Program-made: the position numbers and the translations under genes
The notes under the pieces: generated by a model
Database searches by the model: none
Seen by the model: the letters and a program-made list of their open reading frames with translations, nothing else
Told to the model about the DNA's origin: nothing
NCBI RefSeq assembly: GCF_022809115.1
Contig: NZ_JALGBH010000002.1
Coordinates: 496,001 to 560,000, forward strand
Length of the DNA stretch: 64,000 bases
Reading direction: 5' to 3'
Origin: Pedobacter montanisoli
GTDB taxonomy: Bacteria > Bacteroidota > Bacteroidia > Sphingobacteriales > Sphingobacteriaceae
Part shown: piece after piece, positions 27,907 to 37,025 of the stretch
Layout: each line of letters begins with the position of its first letter
How positions within the stretch are numbered: position 1 is the stretch's first letter

Positions 27907-28848
27907 TTATCTGCCTCCACCTCTTGATGGTCTGCCACCGCCACCACCTGTAGATGAACCGCTACTGCTACCGCTACTTGTTGAACCTCCTGTACGTTCA
28001 CTACTGCTACTGCTTGGTGGAGGAGTATAAGTAGGACGATCAGGTGTATAAGAAGGTCTGGTTTCAGGACCCCTGCTTGGTCTGCTCTGTGTAGTTCTAT
28101 TGGTTGAAGTACCATTTGTAGTAGGGTTATAAGCTTCAGGTCTTCCGCCGGTACGTCCGTAGTTTCCATTATCTACAATACCACCAGTTCTGCCTGCGGT
28201 TCCACCGGTTCTGTCAATAACAGTTCCGTTTGGCCTGTAACCAACTCCATTATCTCCACCTCTTACAGGTCTTGGACGATAGTTTTCATTGTTTCTTACG
28301 ATAACATTACCACCCCAGTAGCCGCCGCCCCAATAACCATTACCCCAGTAACCGCCACCCCAGCCATAACCTCCATACCATGGGTTATAATAAGAATAAG
28401 GACCCCAAGTGCTCCAGTAATAAGGTGAACCATAGTATCTCCAATTGTAATAAGGAGAGTACCAACTGTAATAAGAAGAATACCAAGGATCATACATGCC
28501 ATTATAGTAATAACCCCTGTAATATGGATCATACCATGAATTGTAACCATAATAGTTGTAATAATCATCATAATATGGTCTTAAACGGTTCCCGTAGTAA
28601 AAACGATCTATTCTAGAATAGTAATCCATATCATAATTTGGATCACTTGAAACATAAGTAGAATCGTTTAATCTGCGATACTCGTCATACTGCACAGGAG
28701 GAGCAGGCTTATATTCTTTAGCCTGAGCTGTGCTGTTGTATACATCATCTTGCAGAGCAGCCTGCTGCGCAAGTTTAGATGTAGAGCATGAAACAGCAAA
28801 TAATGCTGTAAATGCAAGTACAGTAACTAATAATTGTTTAGGTTTCAT
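27907..28848 (-). CDS. Tyr- and Gly-rich lipoprotein of unknown function
   Basis: 313 residues. The signal MKPKQLLVTVLAFTALFAVSC ends in a clear lipobox (AVSC). After a short polar stretch, residues about 75-190 are dominated by Tyr, Trp, Gly and Pro (motifs like YYNYYGYNSWYDPYYRGYY), and the last 100 residues are Ser/Thr/Gly/Arg-rich (NRTTQSRPSRGPETRP..., ending GGGGGRPSRGGGR). Such low-complexity lipoproteins are common in this phylum. Other frames in the repeated stretch are long but are artefacts of its composition. Surface exposure is likely; function is unknown. Confidence 0.8.
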   Translation of the reverse strand: MKPKQLLVTVLAFTALFAVSCSTSKLAQQAALQDDVYNSTAQAKEYKPAPPVQYDEYRRLNDSTYVSSDPNYDMDYYSRIDRFYYGNRLRPYYDDYYNYYGYNSWYDPYYRGYYYNGMYDPWYSSYYSWYSPYYNWRYYGSPYYWSTWGPYSYYNPWYGGYGWGGGYWGNGYWGGGYWGGNVIVRNNENYRPRPVRGGDNGVGYRPNGTVIDRTGGTAGRTGGIVDNGNYGRTGGRPEAYNPTTNGTSTNRTTQSRPSRGPETRPSYTPDRPTYTPPPSSSSSERTGGSTSSGSSSGSSTGGGGGRPSRGGGR

Positions 28849-28896
28849 ATTATTGAGTTTTAAGTGTGTTCTGCTTAAATAATCACTATAAATTTA

Positions 28897-28904
28897 TAGC
28901 TTTG
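28897..28904 (+). promoter_or_regulatory. Minus-7 box of proS
   Basis: TAGCTTTG fits TAnnTTTG, 47 bases ahead of the proS ATG. No convincing TTTG partner. Confidence 0.4.
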
Positions 28905-28951
28905 CATAGTAATATACAAGAAATTTAACACAAAAAACGTTCCAATTAGTT

Positions 28952-30424
28952 ATGAGCAAGGGCATTTCAAGTAAAAATGACGATTATTCGCAATGGTATA
29001 ACGACATTGTTATAAAAGCAGATTTAGCAGAACATTCTTCGGTAAAAGGTTGTATGGTAATTAAACCGTACGGCTATTCAATCTGGGAGAAAATGCAGTC
29101 TGTTTTGGACTATAAATTTAAAGAAACAGGTCATCAAAATGCTTATTTCCCCTTATTTATACCCAAATCGTATTTTTCCAAAGAAGCAGCCCACGTAGAT
29201 GGTTTTGCTACAGAATGCGCTGTAGTAACACATTACCGTTTAAAGAACGACGGTAATGGAAATATTATTGTGGATGAAGAAGCGAAATTAGAAGAAGAAT
29301 TAATCGTTCGCCCTACGTCTGAAACCATTATATGGAACACTTACAAAGGCTGGATCCAATCCTACCGTGATTTGCCATTACTGATTAACCAATGGGCTAA
29401 CGTAGTACGTTGGGAAATGCGTACCCGTTTGTTTTTACGTACCACCGAGTTTTTATGGCAGGAAGGCCATACCGCCCACGCCACAAAAGAAGAAGCCATA
29501 GAAGAAACAGAAAAAATGTTACATGTATATGCTGATTTTGTAGAAAACTGGATGGCAGTACCTGTAATAAGAGGCAGAAAAACCGAAAACGAGCGTTTTG
29601 CAGGTGCCTTAGATACTTATTGTATTGAAGCATTAATGCAGGATGGAAAAGCTTTGCAAGCAGGAACTTCTCACTTTTTAGGACAGAATTTTGCCAAAGC
29701 ATTTGATGTTAAGTTTACCAGCAAAGAAGGTAAACTGGAACATGTATGGGCTACTTCATGGGGGGTTTCTACCCGTTTGATGGGTGCTTTGATTATGGCG
29801 CACAGCGATGATAATGGTTTGGTTCTTCCACCTAAATTGGCTCCTACACAAGTAGTCATTGTACCTATCCATAAAGGACAGGAAGAACTGGATAAGATCA
29901 CCAGTTTTGTAGATGAATTGATCCCTCAGCTTAAAGCTTTGGGTATATCTGTAAAATATGATGATAGAGATAGCCAACGCCCTGGATTTAAATTTGCAGA
30001 ATATGAACTTAAGGGTGTTCCTGTACGTATTGCCATAGGTGCACGCGATATGGAAAACCAAACGGTTGAAATTGCCAGGAGAGACACCAAGGAGAAAAAT
30101 ACAGTTGCTCAGAAGGGATTGGCAATGTATATTGCTGATCTGTTAAATAATATTCAGACCAGTATGTTCGAAAAAGCCTTGAAGTTTAGAGATGAACATA
30201 TTACTGAAGCGAACAGCTACGAAGAGTTTAAAGAACTTTTAGAAACTAAGACCGGTTTTATTGCTGCGCACTGGGATGGAACTGTAGAAACAGAAAAACG
30301 AATTAAAGAAGAGACCAAAGCTACAATAAGATGTATTCCTTTAAACAATAAACTGGAGGATGGTGTTTGTATCTTAACAGGCAAGCCTTCTAAACAACGC
30401 GTGTTATTTGCTAAGGCATATTAA
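28952..30424 (+). CDS. proS: Prolyl-tRNA synthetase (short, eukaryote/archaea-like type)
   Basis: 490 residues. Class II synthetase that charges tRNA(Pro). The short form without the editing insertion (INS) domain seen in E. coli, as expected of the archaeal/eukaryotic-like type used by Bacteroidota. Seen: motif 1-2 regions ([48 protein letters not shown]), motif 3 ([22 protein letters not shown]), an anticodon-binding domain (about 285-400), and a C-terminal zinc-binding-like extension with CIPL and CILTGKP ending in the Tyr characteristic of this type. First gene of a five-gene plus-strand run. Confidence 0.97.
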   Translation: MSKGISSKNDDYSQWYNDIVIKADLAEHSSVKGCMVIKPYGYSIWEKMQSVLDYKFKETGHQNAYFPLFIPKSYFSKEAAHVDGFATECAVVTHYRLKNDGNGNIIVDEEAKLEEELIVRPTSETIIWNTYKGWIQSYRDLPLLINQWANVVRWEMRTRLFLRTTEFLWQEGHTAHATKEEAIEETEKMLHVYADFVENWMAVPVIRGRKTENERFAGALDTYCIEALMQDGKALQAGTSHFLGQNFAKAFDVKFTSKEGKLEHVWATSWGVSTRLMGALIMAHSDDNGLVLPPKLAPTQVVIVPIHKGQEELDKITSFVDELIPQLKALGISVKYDDRDSQRPGFKFAEYELKGVPVRIAIGARDMENQTVEIARRDTKEKNTVAQKGLAMYIADLLNNIQTSMFEKALKFRDEHITEANSYEEFKELLETKTGFIAAHWDGTVETEKRIKEETKATIRCIPLNNKLEDGVCILTGKPSKQRVLFAKAY

Positions 30425-30430
30425 TTGAAC

Positions 30431-31129
30431 ATGGAAGAAGAAAACAGCAATTATAATCAGATACTTGAAAAGTTAGAGAGCAAGGCTTCAATTAAACAAG
30501 AGATATACAGAAATACGGTTGAAGTTTTTGCACTTGCAAAAAAAGTGCTTTCAAAAACAGCTTCACGTTTACATCAGGATTACTCAGTTAAAGACCCTTC
30601 TGTAGAGGTTTTTTACAGAGAAACTAACCAGTTTGAGGCTGAGCTGAAGTTTTCGGGCGATATGCTGATGCTTTCTATGCACAGCAACATTTTTAATTTT
30701 GAACCCGGGCATTCTATTTTTCAGACCAGTTATGTAAAAGCAGATCCAACCCTAAGTTATTGCGGGGTAATCTATCTTCATAACTTTTTGGCCGATTCAA
30801 TTAAATACAATCGCTTGGCAGATGAAGGGATGCTGGTTGCCCGTATTCTTGTAAATAAAGAGAAACGTTTTATAGTTGAAGGAGAAGGTGCACTTGGTTT
30901 CTTATATGAGGTGTTTGGAGATGATGTAATCAATGAAGAAACCTTAACAGATATACTTGAAAGAGCTATTCTTTTGTGTTTAAATAATGATCTGCAATTG
31001 CCTCCTTATGCACAGGTTAAAGATGTAACCTTACACCAAAAACAATCTATTATGGCAGCCAGTGGTTATCCTACAGGAAAAAGATTAGGCTATCAATTTA
31101 AATCAGAGACACAACAAAATAATCAATAA
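30431..31129 (+). CDS. Conserved protein of unknown function, downstream of proS
   Basis: 232 residues from the ATG at 30431; a TTG six bases earlier is unlikely. No signal or membrane segment, acidic overall. The centre has an alternating pattern (VEVFYRETNQFEAELKFSGDMLMLSMHSN) suggesting a beta-sheet core, followed by SIKYNRLADEGMLVARILVNKEKRFIVEGEGALGFLYE. I do not recognise a named family. Only six bases separate it from proS and one base from the next gene, so it is part of the same transcript. Function unknown. Confidence 0.75.
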   Translation: MEEENSNYNQILEKLESKASIKQEIYRNTVEVFALAKKVLSKTASRLHQDYSVKDPSVEVFYRETNQFEAELKFSGDMLMLSMHSNIFNFEPGHSIFQTSYVKADPTLSYCGVIYLHNFLADSIKYNRLADEGMLVARILVNKEKRFIVEGEGALGFLYEVFGDDVINEETLTDILERAILLCLNNDLQLPPYAQVKDVTLHQKQSIMAASGYPTGKRLGYQFKSETQQNNQ

Positions 31130-31130
31130 G

Positions 31131-32270
31131 ATGAAATTTGCAACAAAAGCTATCCATGCAGGGCAAGAGCCTGACCCAACAACGGGAGCGGTGATGACGC
31201 CAATTTACCAGACTTCTACTTACTGGCAAAAATCGCCCGGCGACCACAAAGGTTACGAATATTCGAGAGGTACAAATCCTACGCGTAAAGCCTTGGAAGA
31301 TTGTTTGGCGGCACTTGAAAACTGTAAGTATGGTTTAGCTTTTAGTAGCGGTATGGGCGCAACAGATTGTGTTCTGCGCCAGCTTAAACCCGGCGATGAA
31401 GTAATTACAGGAAATGACCTGTATGGTGGTTCATACCGTATTTTTACAAAGGTTTATGAGAAATATGGAATTAAATTTCATTTTCTGGATCTGTCAAAAC
31501 CAGAGAACATCATTCCATATATCAATGCAAATACCAAAATGGTATGGATAGAAACACCTACCAATCCAACTATGCGTATCATTGATATTGAAGGTATGGC
31601 TAAAATAACCAAACAACATGGTATTTTGCTAACCGTTGATAACACCTTTGCTTCACCTTATTTACAAAACCCAATAGATTTAGGGGCTGATTTGGTTATG
31701 CACTCAGTTACCAAATATATTGGCGGTCACTCTGATGTGGTAATGGGCGCATTGTTAACCAATAACGAGCAGTTGTACAAAGACTTGTTCTTTATTTATA
31801 ATGCATGTGGTGCAACTCCGGGACCGCAAGATTCATTTTTGGTTCTAAGAGGGATAAAAACGCTTCATTTACGCATGAAAGCACATTGTGAGAATGGTGA
31901 AAAAGTAGCCCGATATTTAAAAAATCATCCTAAAATTGATAAAATTTACTGGCCGGGTTTTGAAGATCATCCTAACCATGATGTTGCTAAAAGGCAAATG
32001 AAAGGTTTTGGAGGTATGGTTTCTATCACGCTAAAAGATGCAGATTTACAAGAAACTTTCCGTGTGGCTTCACGCTTTAAAGTTTTTTCATTGGCCGAAT
32101 CATTGGGTGGAGTAGAAAGCTTGGTTAATCACCCAACAACCATGACTCATGGCTCTATACCAAAAGAAGAACGTGAAAAGGTAGGTGTAACTGATAATTT
32201 GTTGCGTTTAAGCGTTGGTGTTGAGGATATTGATGATTTGTTGGCGGATTTAGAGCAAGCACTTGCGTAA
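31131..32270 (+). CDS. Trans-sulfuration PLP enzyme (cystathionine gamma-synthase/lyase type)
   Basis: 379 residues of the Cys/Met-metabolism PLP family. Seen: KFATKAIHAGQEPDPTTGAV, YEYSRGTNPTRKALE, and SVTKYIGGHSDVVMG, which carries the PLP Lys. The family members cystathionine gamma-synthase, gamma-lyase and beta-lyase differ by few residues, so I do not choose between them; the closest look is cystathionine gamma-synthase/lyase. One base downstream of the unknown gene and part of the proS run. The conserved C-terminal SVGVEDIDDLLADLEQAL is present. Confidence 0.9.
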   Translation: MKFATKAIHAGQEPDPTTGAVMTPIYQTSTYWQKSPGDHKGYEYSRGTNPTRKALEDCLAALENCKYGLAFSSGMGATDCVLRQLKPGDEVITGNDLYGGSYRIFTKVYEKYGIKFHFLDLSKPENIIPYINANTKMVWIETPTNPTMRIIDIEGMAKITKQHGILLTVDNTFASPYLQNPIDLGADLVMHSVTKYIGGHSDVVMGALLTNNEQLYKDLFFIYNACGATPGPQDSFLVLRGIKTLHLRMKAHCENGEKVARYLKNHPKIDKIYWPGFEDHPNHDVAKRQMKGFGGMVSITLKDADLQETFRVASRFKVFSLAESLGGVESLVNHPTTMTHGSIPKEEREKVGVTDNLLRLSVGVEDIDDLLADLEQALA

Positions 32271-32352
32271 GGTTTAATCGTTTAACTGTTTGAGCTGGTT
32301 AATGCGCTTCTATGGGTTAACTAATTCAACGATCTCTGCAATTAAACAAAAC

Positions 32353-33213
32353 ATGCAAATTACAGATATTAAAGATTTTTTGGATGCTAAGGTTTTGCAG
32401 TACAACCAACCCGGTTTTATTGCCAATGACCCGATCAGCATTCCACATCAGTATAAATTAAAACAGGATATTGAAATTGCCGCATTTTTTGCGGCAATTT
32501 TAGCTTGGGGGCAGCGGAAAACAATCATCAATAAGTGCAATGAATTGTTTTTGAGAATGGATAACCAACCTTATCAATTTATCTTAAATCATTCAGACCA
32601 TGAGCTGAAAGCTTTATTAGAGTTTAAGCATCGTACTTTTAATGATACTGATCTGTTGTATTTTGTTGAATTTCTTAAGCAGCATTACAAGAATTCTTTG
32701 TCTTTAGAAGATGCCTTTTTACCCGTTAAAAGTGAATTTAATTTTGCCTACTTAGATATTGAAGCCGATAATGAAGAGCTCAAGCTCAGTTCTTCGGCCT
32801 GTATGCAAAGCCAGTTAATTAAGCAAAATCTAAGCGCAGAAGCGGCTTTAAATCATTTCAGAAAATATTTTTTCAGTCTTCCCGATTTTCCCCGAAGAAC
32901 CATGAAACATATTTCTTCTCCGATACAAAAATCTACCTGTAAACGTTTAAATATGTTTTTAAGGTGGATGGTAAGAAAAGACAATTGTGGGGTAGATTTT
33001 GGTCTTTGGCACAATATAGATTCTTCAATGCTGATTTGCCCATGTGATGTGCATGTTGACAGGGTAGCAAGAAATTTAGGCCTGATTGAAAGGAAACAAA
33101 CCGATTGGCAAACTGCTGTACAATTGACTGATAAGCTCAAAGAATTTGATCCTGCAGATCCGGTTAAATATGATTTCGCACTTTTTGGAATAGGTGTAGA
33201 AGAAAAATTTTAA
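32353..33213 (+). CDS. TIGR02757-family protein (DUF2400)
   Basis: 286 residues from MQITDIKDFLDAKVLQYNQP; an in-frame start 63 bases upstream gives a non-family leader. The protein resembles the TIGR02757 family, found mainly in Bacteroidota and spirochaetes, with IEIAAFFAAILAWGQRKTI, the SPIQKSTCKRLNMFLRWMVRKD block and CPCDVHVDRVARNLGL. The last two blocks recall helix-hairpin-helix base-excision repair glycosylases (which use a conserved Lys/Asp), which suggests a DNA-repair link, but no function is established. It is probably co-transcribed with its neighbours. Confidence 0.85.
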   Translation: MQITDIKDFLDAKVLQYNQPGFIANDPISIPHQYKLKQDIEIAAFFAAILAWGQRKTIINKCNELFLRMDNQPYQFILNHSDHELKALLEFKHRTFNDTDLLYFVEFLKQHYKNSLSLEDAFLPVKSEFNFAYLDIEADNEELKLSSSACMQSQLIKQNLSAEAALNHFRKYFFSLPDFPRRTMKHISSPIQKSTCKRLNMFLRWMVRKDNCGVDFGLWHNIDSSMLICPCDVHVDRVARNLGLIERKQTDWQTAVQLTDKLKEFDPADPVKYDFALFGIGVEEKF

Positions 33214-33221
33214 TTTTAGGT

Positions 33222-33725
33222 ATGGTAAGTTTCGAGGCTGAAATAGAAAAATTTGATCAAAAGGGAGAAAAAACTGGCTGGAGCTATGTTTTTGTTCCAA
33301 ATGCAATAGCTGAACAGATTAAAGCCGGCGATAAGAAAAGTTTCAGAGTTAAGGGTAAAATAGATCAGGTTGAAGTTAGCGGAATGTCTTTGGTACCTAT
33401 GGGTGAGGGCGATTTTATCTTGGCTTTAAAAAGTAGTCTGCGTAAAAAACTGAGAAAAGAAGAAGGAGCCAAAGTGTTATTGCAATTAAGCTTTGATGCT
33501 GATTTTAAGATTGAAATGCCCGATGATCTTGAACTTTGTCTTTCTGATGAACCTGAATTTTTGAATACTTTTCTTAAGATGCCCAAATCGCACCAGAATT
33601 ATTACATCAATTGGCTCAATTCAGCAAAAACGGAACCTACCCGTACCAAACGTTTGGTAATGATTGTTGATGCCATGGCTAAGAAATATGATTTTGGACA
33701 AATGATTCGAGCTTCTAAACAATAG
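33222..33725 (+). CDS. YdeI/OmpD-associated-like protein with DUF1905 domain
   Basis: 167 residues, eight bases after the previous gene. N-terminal DUF1905-like barrel (about 3-90, FEAEIEKFDQKGEKTGWSYVFVP and DFILALKSSLRKKL) plus a C-terminal helical YdeI/OmpD-associated domain (about 115-167; FLKMPKSHQNYYINWLNSAKTEPTRTKRL). These small cytoplasmic proteins are widespread and uncharacterised. Last gene of the proS run; a repeat cluster follows before the next gene. Confidence 0.82.
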   Translation: MVSFEAEIEKFDQKGEKTGWSYVFVPNAIAEQIKAGDKKSFRVKGKIDQVEVSGMSLVPMGEGDFILALKSSLRKKLRKEEGAKVLLQLSFDADFKIEMPDDLELCLSDEPEFLNTFLKMPKSHQNYYINWLNSAKTEPTRTKRLVMIVDAMAKKYDFGQMIRASKQ

Positions 33726-33770
33726 GCAGAATTTATAATCTATTAGAGAATTGTGACATTGAATTTGGAT

Positions 33771-33985
33771 TGTCACATTGAGCTTGTCGAAATGTTAACA
33801 ATGCAAATTTACCGCTAAAAGATGCTGAAACGAGTTCAGCATGACGGTAAGAGGAAAGAAAGTGAAAAAATAGCGTCACCCTGAATTTATTTCAGGCTCT
33901 ATTTTAACCTGATTCAATAAAGCTATGCGTTCTATGTGGTTAATTAACGATTTAAGAAAGATGTTGAAACAAGTTCAGCATGACA
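33771..33985. repeat. Palindromic repeat cluster (second locus)
   Basis: Between two convergent genes and otherwise empty. It contains TGTCACATTGAGCTTGTCGA (from 33771), the exact reverse complement of a stretch at 7762-7782; GATGCTGAAACGAGTTCAGC running into ATGACG (33821-33846); and a full unit with CGTCACCCTGAATTTATTTC at 33874 and the closing TTCAGCATGACA at 33974-33985. Same family as at 7570-7967 and 59737-59850. Confidence 0.85.
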
Positions 33986-34003
33986 GTTCTGTTAATATTG
34001 ATT

Positions 34004-34432
34004 TTACTCAACCTTTTTCATTCTGGAGAAAGGATAACCATTGCATCCCTTTTTAGGATTTTCCCTATCGGCGGCGGCAGTTTTTTCGGCTATTTCATCT
34101 GTTTCGGCTTTATAAACCGTAAGGCAAAATCCCCATTTCCAATCACCCATGTTTTCAAAGGTCATGTAATCTATGCGGGTATATTTACCTGCATCGAATT
34201 TATTGGTAGAGGCATTTTTTGCAATTAAATATTGCTTTTCGGGTACCCATTTAATGATATGGTATTTGATGTTTGTACCCTGCGTCCATACGGTATCATT
34301 CACTTCGTATTTTATACCATAATCATCTGTGAAATTACCAAGGGCAAATGCAGGAGCTTTTTTCCCAATCTGACCAAATACCGATAAAGAAATAAGAAGA
34401 AAACCCAAAGAAAGGATTATATTTTTGCTCAT
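34004..34432 (-). CDS. Small secreted protein of unknown function
   Basis: 142 residues. Signal MSKNIILSLGFLLISLSVFGQ, then a short domain with KYEVNDTVWTQGTNIKYHIIKWVPEKQYLIAKN, DYMTFENMGDWKWGFCLTVYKAE and a Cys-containing C-terminus (NPKKGCNGYPFSR). Two Cys residues could form a disulfide. I do not recognise a family. It lies 12 bases downstream of cutC on the same strand, at the end of a five-gene operon, and faces a repeat cluster. Confidence 0.75.
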   Translation of the reverse strand: MSKNIILSLGFLLISLSVFGQIGKKAPAFALGNFTDDYGIKYEVNDTVWTQGTNIKYHIIKWVPEKQYLIAKNASTNKFDAGKYTRIDYMTFENMGDWKWGFCLTVYKAETDEIAEKTAAADRENPKKGCNGYPFSRMKKVE

Positions 34433-34444
34433 TTGATTTCAGAT

Positions 34445-35191
34445 TTATGGATGTTTAGTATACTTGTTAATTTTTGTAACGAGTTGTTCAACTTTTACAG
34501 ACGAGGTGAGTTCATAAGCATATTCATCTTCAATATCACCCATTTTAGCTTGTTGATTTTTGAACATCATTTTACTACGTACAATATCTTTTGCAGAAGC
34601 ATGGTAACAAGGTGCAGCCGTAGTTTCAATTAATTTTTTGATGTTATTGGTATTGATTCCGGCACCCGGCATAATTTCTATTCGTTTATTGGCTTGTTTA
34701 ACCAATTGAGCAAGTTTATTGGCTCCCGCAAGGGCAGTAGGTTTTGCCCCTGAACTTAATACTCTTACGATACCTAACTCAATCAAATCCTCTAAAGATT
34801 TTGGAAGATTATTGCTCATATCAAAAGCCCGATGAAAGGCAACAGGCATAGAATCCGCAATTGTTTTTAGAATATGGATGCGTTCTTTGTCTATGTCGCC
34901 ATTGGCTTTGAGTATGCCTGTAACCACTCCGTGGCAGCCTAAGGATTTACAAAGTCTGATGTCCTCTTTAATCAGTTCAAACTCTATGTCGTTATACAGA
35001 AAATCGCCACCTCTCGGCCTTATGATAGGCCAGATTTCTATGGACAGGTTTTCTATACAAAGTTTAATCTGTGCATAGCTTGGAGTTGTTCCTCCTTCGG
35101 CTAAATTATCACAAAGTTCAACCCGCTTTGCTCCGCCCTGTTGTGCAGCTAAAGCAGAAGCATAAGAATTTGCGCAAACTTCAAGTAGCAT
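34445..35191 (-). CDS. cutC: CutC-family protein
   Basis: 248-residue TIM-barrel protein of the CutC family, named for copper tolerance but with an unproven molecular function. Seen: LLEVCANSYASALAAQQGGAKRVELCDNLAEGGTTPS at the N-terminus, RPRGGDFLYND, GVVTGILKANGDID, and MPVAFHRAFDMSNN. Its start codon overlaps the stop of the asparaginase gene by one base. Nothing in the neighbourhood suggests copper handling. Confidence 0.93.
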   Translation of the reverse strand: MLLEVCANSYASALAAQQGGAKRVELCDNLAEGGTTPSYAQIKLCIENLSIEIWPIIRPRGGDFLYNDIEFELIKEDIRLCKSLGCHGVVTGILKANGDIDKERIHILKTIADSMPVAFHRAFDMSNNLPKSLEDLIELGIVRVLSSGAKPTALAGANKLAQLVKQANKRIEIMPGAGINTNNIKKLIETTAAPCYHASAKDIVRSKMMFKNQQAKMGDIEDEYAYELTSSVKVEQLVTKINKYTKHP

Positions 35192-36201
35192 TAATAGTAA
35201 CTTAAAGATTTAATCAGCAGATCTTGTTTCTCGTTATTGCATACCGCATAACTAAAGCCTTGTTGTATGGCATAGCTGCCATATTCGCCTTTTTTATTTA
35301 GGGCCAAGAAACCTACCTGTATATTTTTAGCTGTTTCAGGTTTTTTCTTGATGATACGCATAACAGCTTCTTTACAAGCTTCGGCAGGAGAATAGCCTTG
35401 ACGCATCAGCTCTACTACCAGAAATGAACCTACGTTTCGTACCACTTCTTCGCCAACTCCAGTTGATGTTGCTCCGCCTACTTCATTATCTACATACAGA
35501 CCAGCACCAATAATAGGACTATCGCCTACACGGCCATGTAATTTATAAGCCATACCGCTTGTGGTACAGGCACCAGAAAGATTTCCATTGCTATCTAATG
35601 CCAGCATGCCAATTGTATCGTGGTTGTACTGATTTCCGGGTAATTTAGTAGGAGTGGTGTTGTAAAGCTTGTTTTCTATATTCATAACAGGCTCGTATTT
35701 GGCTGTTTTAAGCCATTCTTGCCAGTCTTTTTTGCTTTTTTCGGTAAGAAGGTTCTCTTTTTTAAAACCTTGTTCTAATGCAAATTGTAATGCTCCGTTT
35801 CCTGCCAGCATTACGTGAGGTGTTTTTTCCATTACCTTTCTTGCCACAGCAATGGGATGTTTGATGTTTTCTAACGCTAAAACAGCACCACAATTTCCCT
35901 TATCATCCATGATACAGGCATCCAAAGTAACAATACCATCGCGGTCTGGTAAACCACCATAACCTACAGATTGGTTGGTTACATCGGCTTCGGCATTCTG
36001 TACGCCCAATTCAACGGCATCCAACGCAGTTCCATTTTTGCTTAATATTTTCCAAGCATCTTTATTGGCTGCTATCCCAAAATCCCAGGTTGAAATTACA
36101 ATAGGTTTGCCAGAAAACGCAGCAAGTGCTGTTTTATTATTTAAAGCAACAGCAGCAGAAGCTAAAACGGTGGATTGTATAAATTTTCTACGGTTGATCA
36201 T
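35191..36201 (-). CDS. Asparaginase-family N-terminal hydrolase (glycosylasparaginase-like)
   Basis: 336 residues. N-terminal Thr nucleophile hydrolase that self-cleaves. N-terminal MINRRKFIQSTVLASAAVAL has a twin-Arg-like motif, so the product is probably exported. The sequence YNHDTIGMLALDSNGNLSG carries the HDTIG signature, where the Thr becomes the nucleophile after self-cleavage, and RVGDSPIIGAGLYVDNEVGGATSTGVGE matches glycosylasparaginase/isoaspartyl peptidase types. Which of aspartylglucosamine, isoaspartyl peptide or asparagine is the substrate cannot be told. One base after the omega-amidase gene and one-base overlap with cutC: co-transcribed. Confidence 0.9.
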   Translation of the reverse strand: MINRRKFIQSTVLASAAVALNNKTALAAFSGKPIVISTWDFGIAANKDAWKILSKNGTALDAVELGVQNAEADVTNQSVGYGGLPDRDGIVTLDACIMDDKGNCGAVLALENIKHPIAVARKVMEKTPHVMLAGNGALQFALEQGFKKENLLTEKSKKDWQEWLKTAKYEPVMNIENKLYNTTPTKLPGNQYNHDTIGMLALDSNGNLSGACTTSGMAYKLHGRVGDSPIIGAGLYVDNEVGGATSTGVGEEVVRNVGSFLVVELMRQGYSPAEACKEAVMRIIKKKPETAKNIQVGFLALNKKGEYGSYAIQQGFSYAVCNNEKQDLLIKSLSYY

Positions 36202-36202
36202 G

Positions 36203-37003
36203 TTAATTCAGGTTAAAGGTATCAGCATCTTTTAAAAATGGGAACTGACGTCTTGTTTTTTCTAAATCTGTGTAATTGATACTGAAAGTGTACAAATCTT
36301 CGTCTTCAGGTTTATAATAAACAGTATTACCTAAAGGATCTATGCACATAGAATGTCCGCTGTGGTAAATCTGGTCACCATCATGGCCAACACGATTGAC
36401 ACCAATTACATAGCTTTGATTTTCAATAGCACGGGCATGTATTAGGGTGCGCCAGTGTGCAGATCTCTTATCAGGCCAGCTGGCAATGATCAGTAGTAAA
36501 TCATATTCGGCGTCTTTATTACGTAACCACACTGGAAAGCGTAGATCGTAGCAAATAGCCAGACGTATTTTCCAGCTTTTCAGTTCTACAATCAGGGCAT
36601 CTTTTCCGGCAGTATAATGTTTGTCTTCACTACCCAATCCAAAAAGATGACGTTTGTCATAATGCTGGTAACTTCCATCAGGCAACATCCAGATCATGCG
36701 ATTATAGTAATTGTTGTTTTCTTTTATAATCAGACTTCCGGTAACTACGCAATCGTATTTACGTGCCATTTGGTGCATCCATTGCATAGTATTGCCATCC
36801 ATTTCTTCGGCAAGCTGCTCCGCATTCATGGTAAAGCCGGTATTGAACATTTCGGGCAGCACAATGAGATCGGTTTTTTCACGTAAGCCAATAGATAGTC
36901 GTAAGGCTAAATTTTGCAGGTTTTTTTCGATATTCTCCCAAAATAAATAAGCCTGAAATACGGTTATTTTCAGATTTTGGATATTTAAGTAATGTGGTTC
37001 CAT
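36203..37003 (-). CDS. Nitrilase-family omega-amidase (YafV-like)
   Basis: 266 residues. Carbon-nitrogen hydrolase of the Nit2/YafV type, which hydrolyses 2-oxoglutaramate or 2-oxosuccinamate. The Glu-Lys-Cys triad is visible: the Glu in LIVLPEMFNTGF, the Lys in HYDKRHLFGLG, and the Cys in LAICYDLRFPVWLRN. It lies between an aminotransferase of the glutamine/methionine type and an asparaginase, a context that supports the omega-amidase role. Confidence 0.92.
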   Translation of the reverse strand: MEPHYLNIQNLKITVFQAYLFWENIEKNLQNLALRLSIGLREKTDLIVLPEMFNTGFTMNAEQLAEEMDGNTMQWMHQMARKYDCVVTGSLIIKENNNYYNRMIWMLPDGSYQHYDKRHLFGLGSEDKHYTAGKDALIVELKSWKIRLAICYDLRFPVWLRNKDAEYDLLLIIASWPDKRSAHWRTLIHARAIENQSYVIGVNRVGHDGDQIYHSGHSMCIDPLGNTVYYKPEDEDLYTFSINYTDLEKTRRQFPFLKDADTFNLN

Positions 37004-37025
37004 ATCAATATCTTGTTCTATAAAA

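Noticed and set aside
27894..28616. Long overlapping ORFs of strange composition opposite or in other frames of the Tyr/Gly-rich lipoprotein gene
   Set aside because: They are shadow frames of a low-complexity repeat-rich gene; the lipoprotein frame alone has a signal and lipobox.
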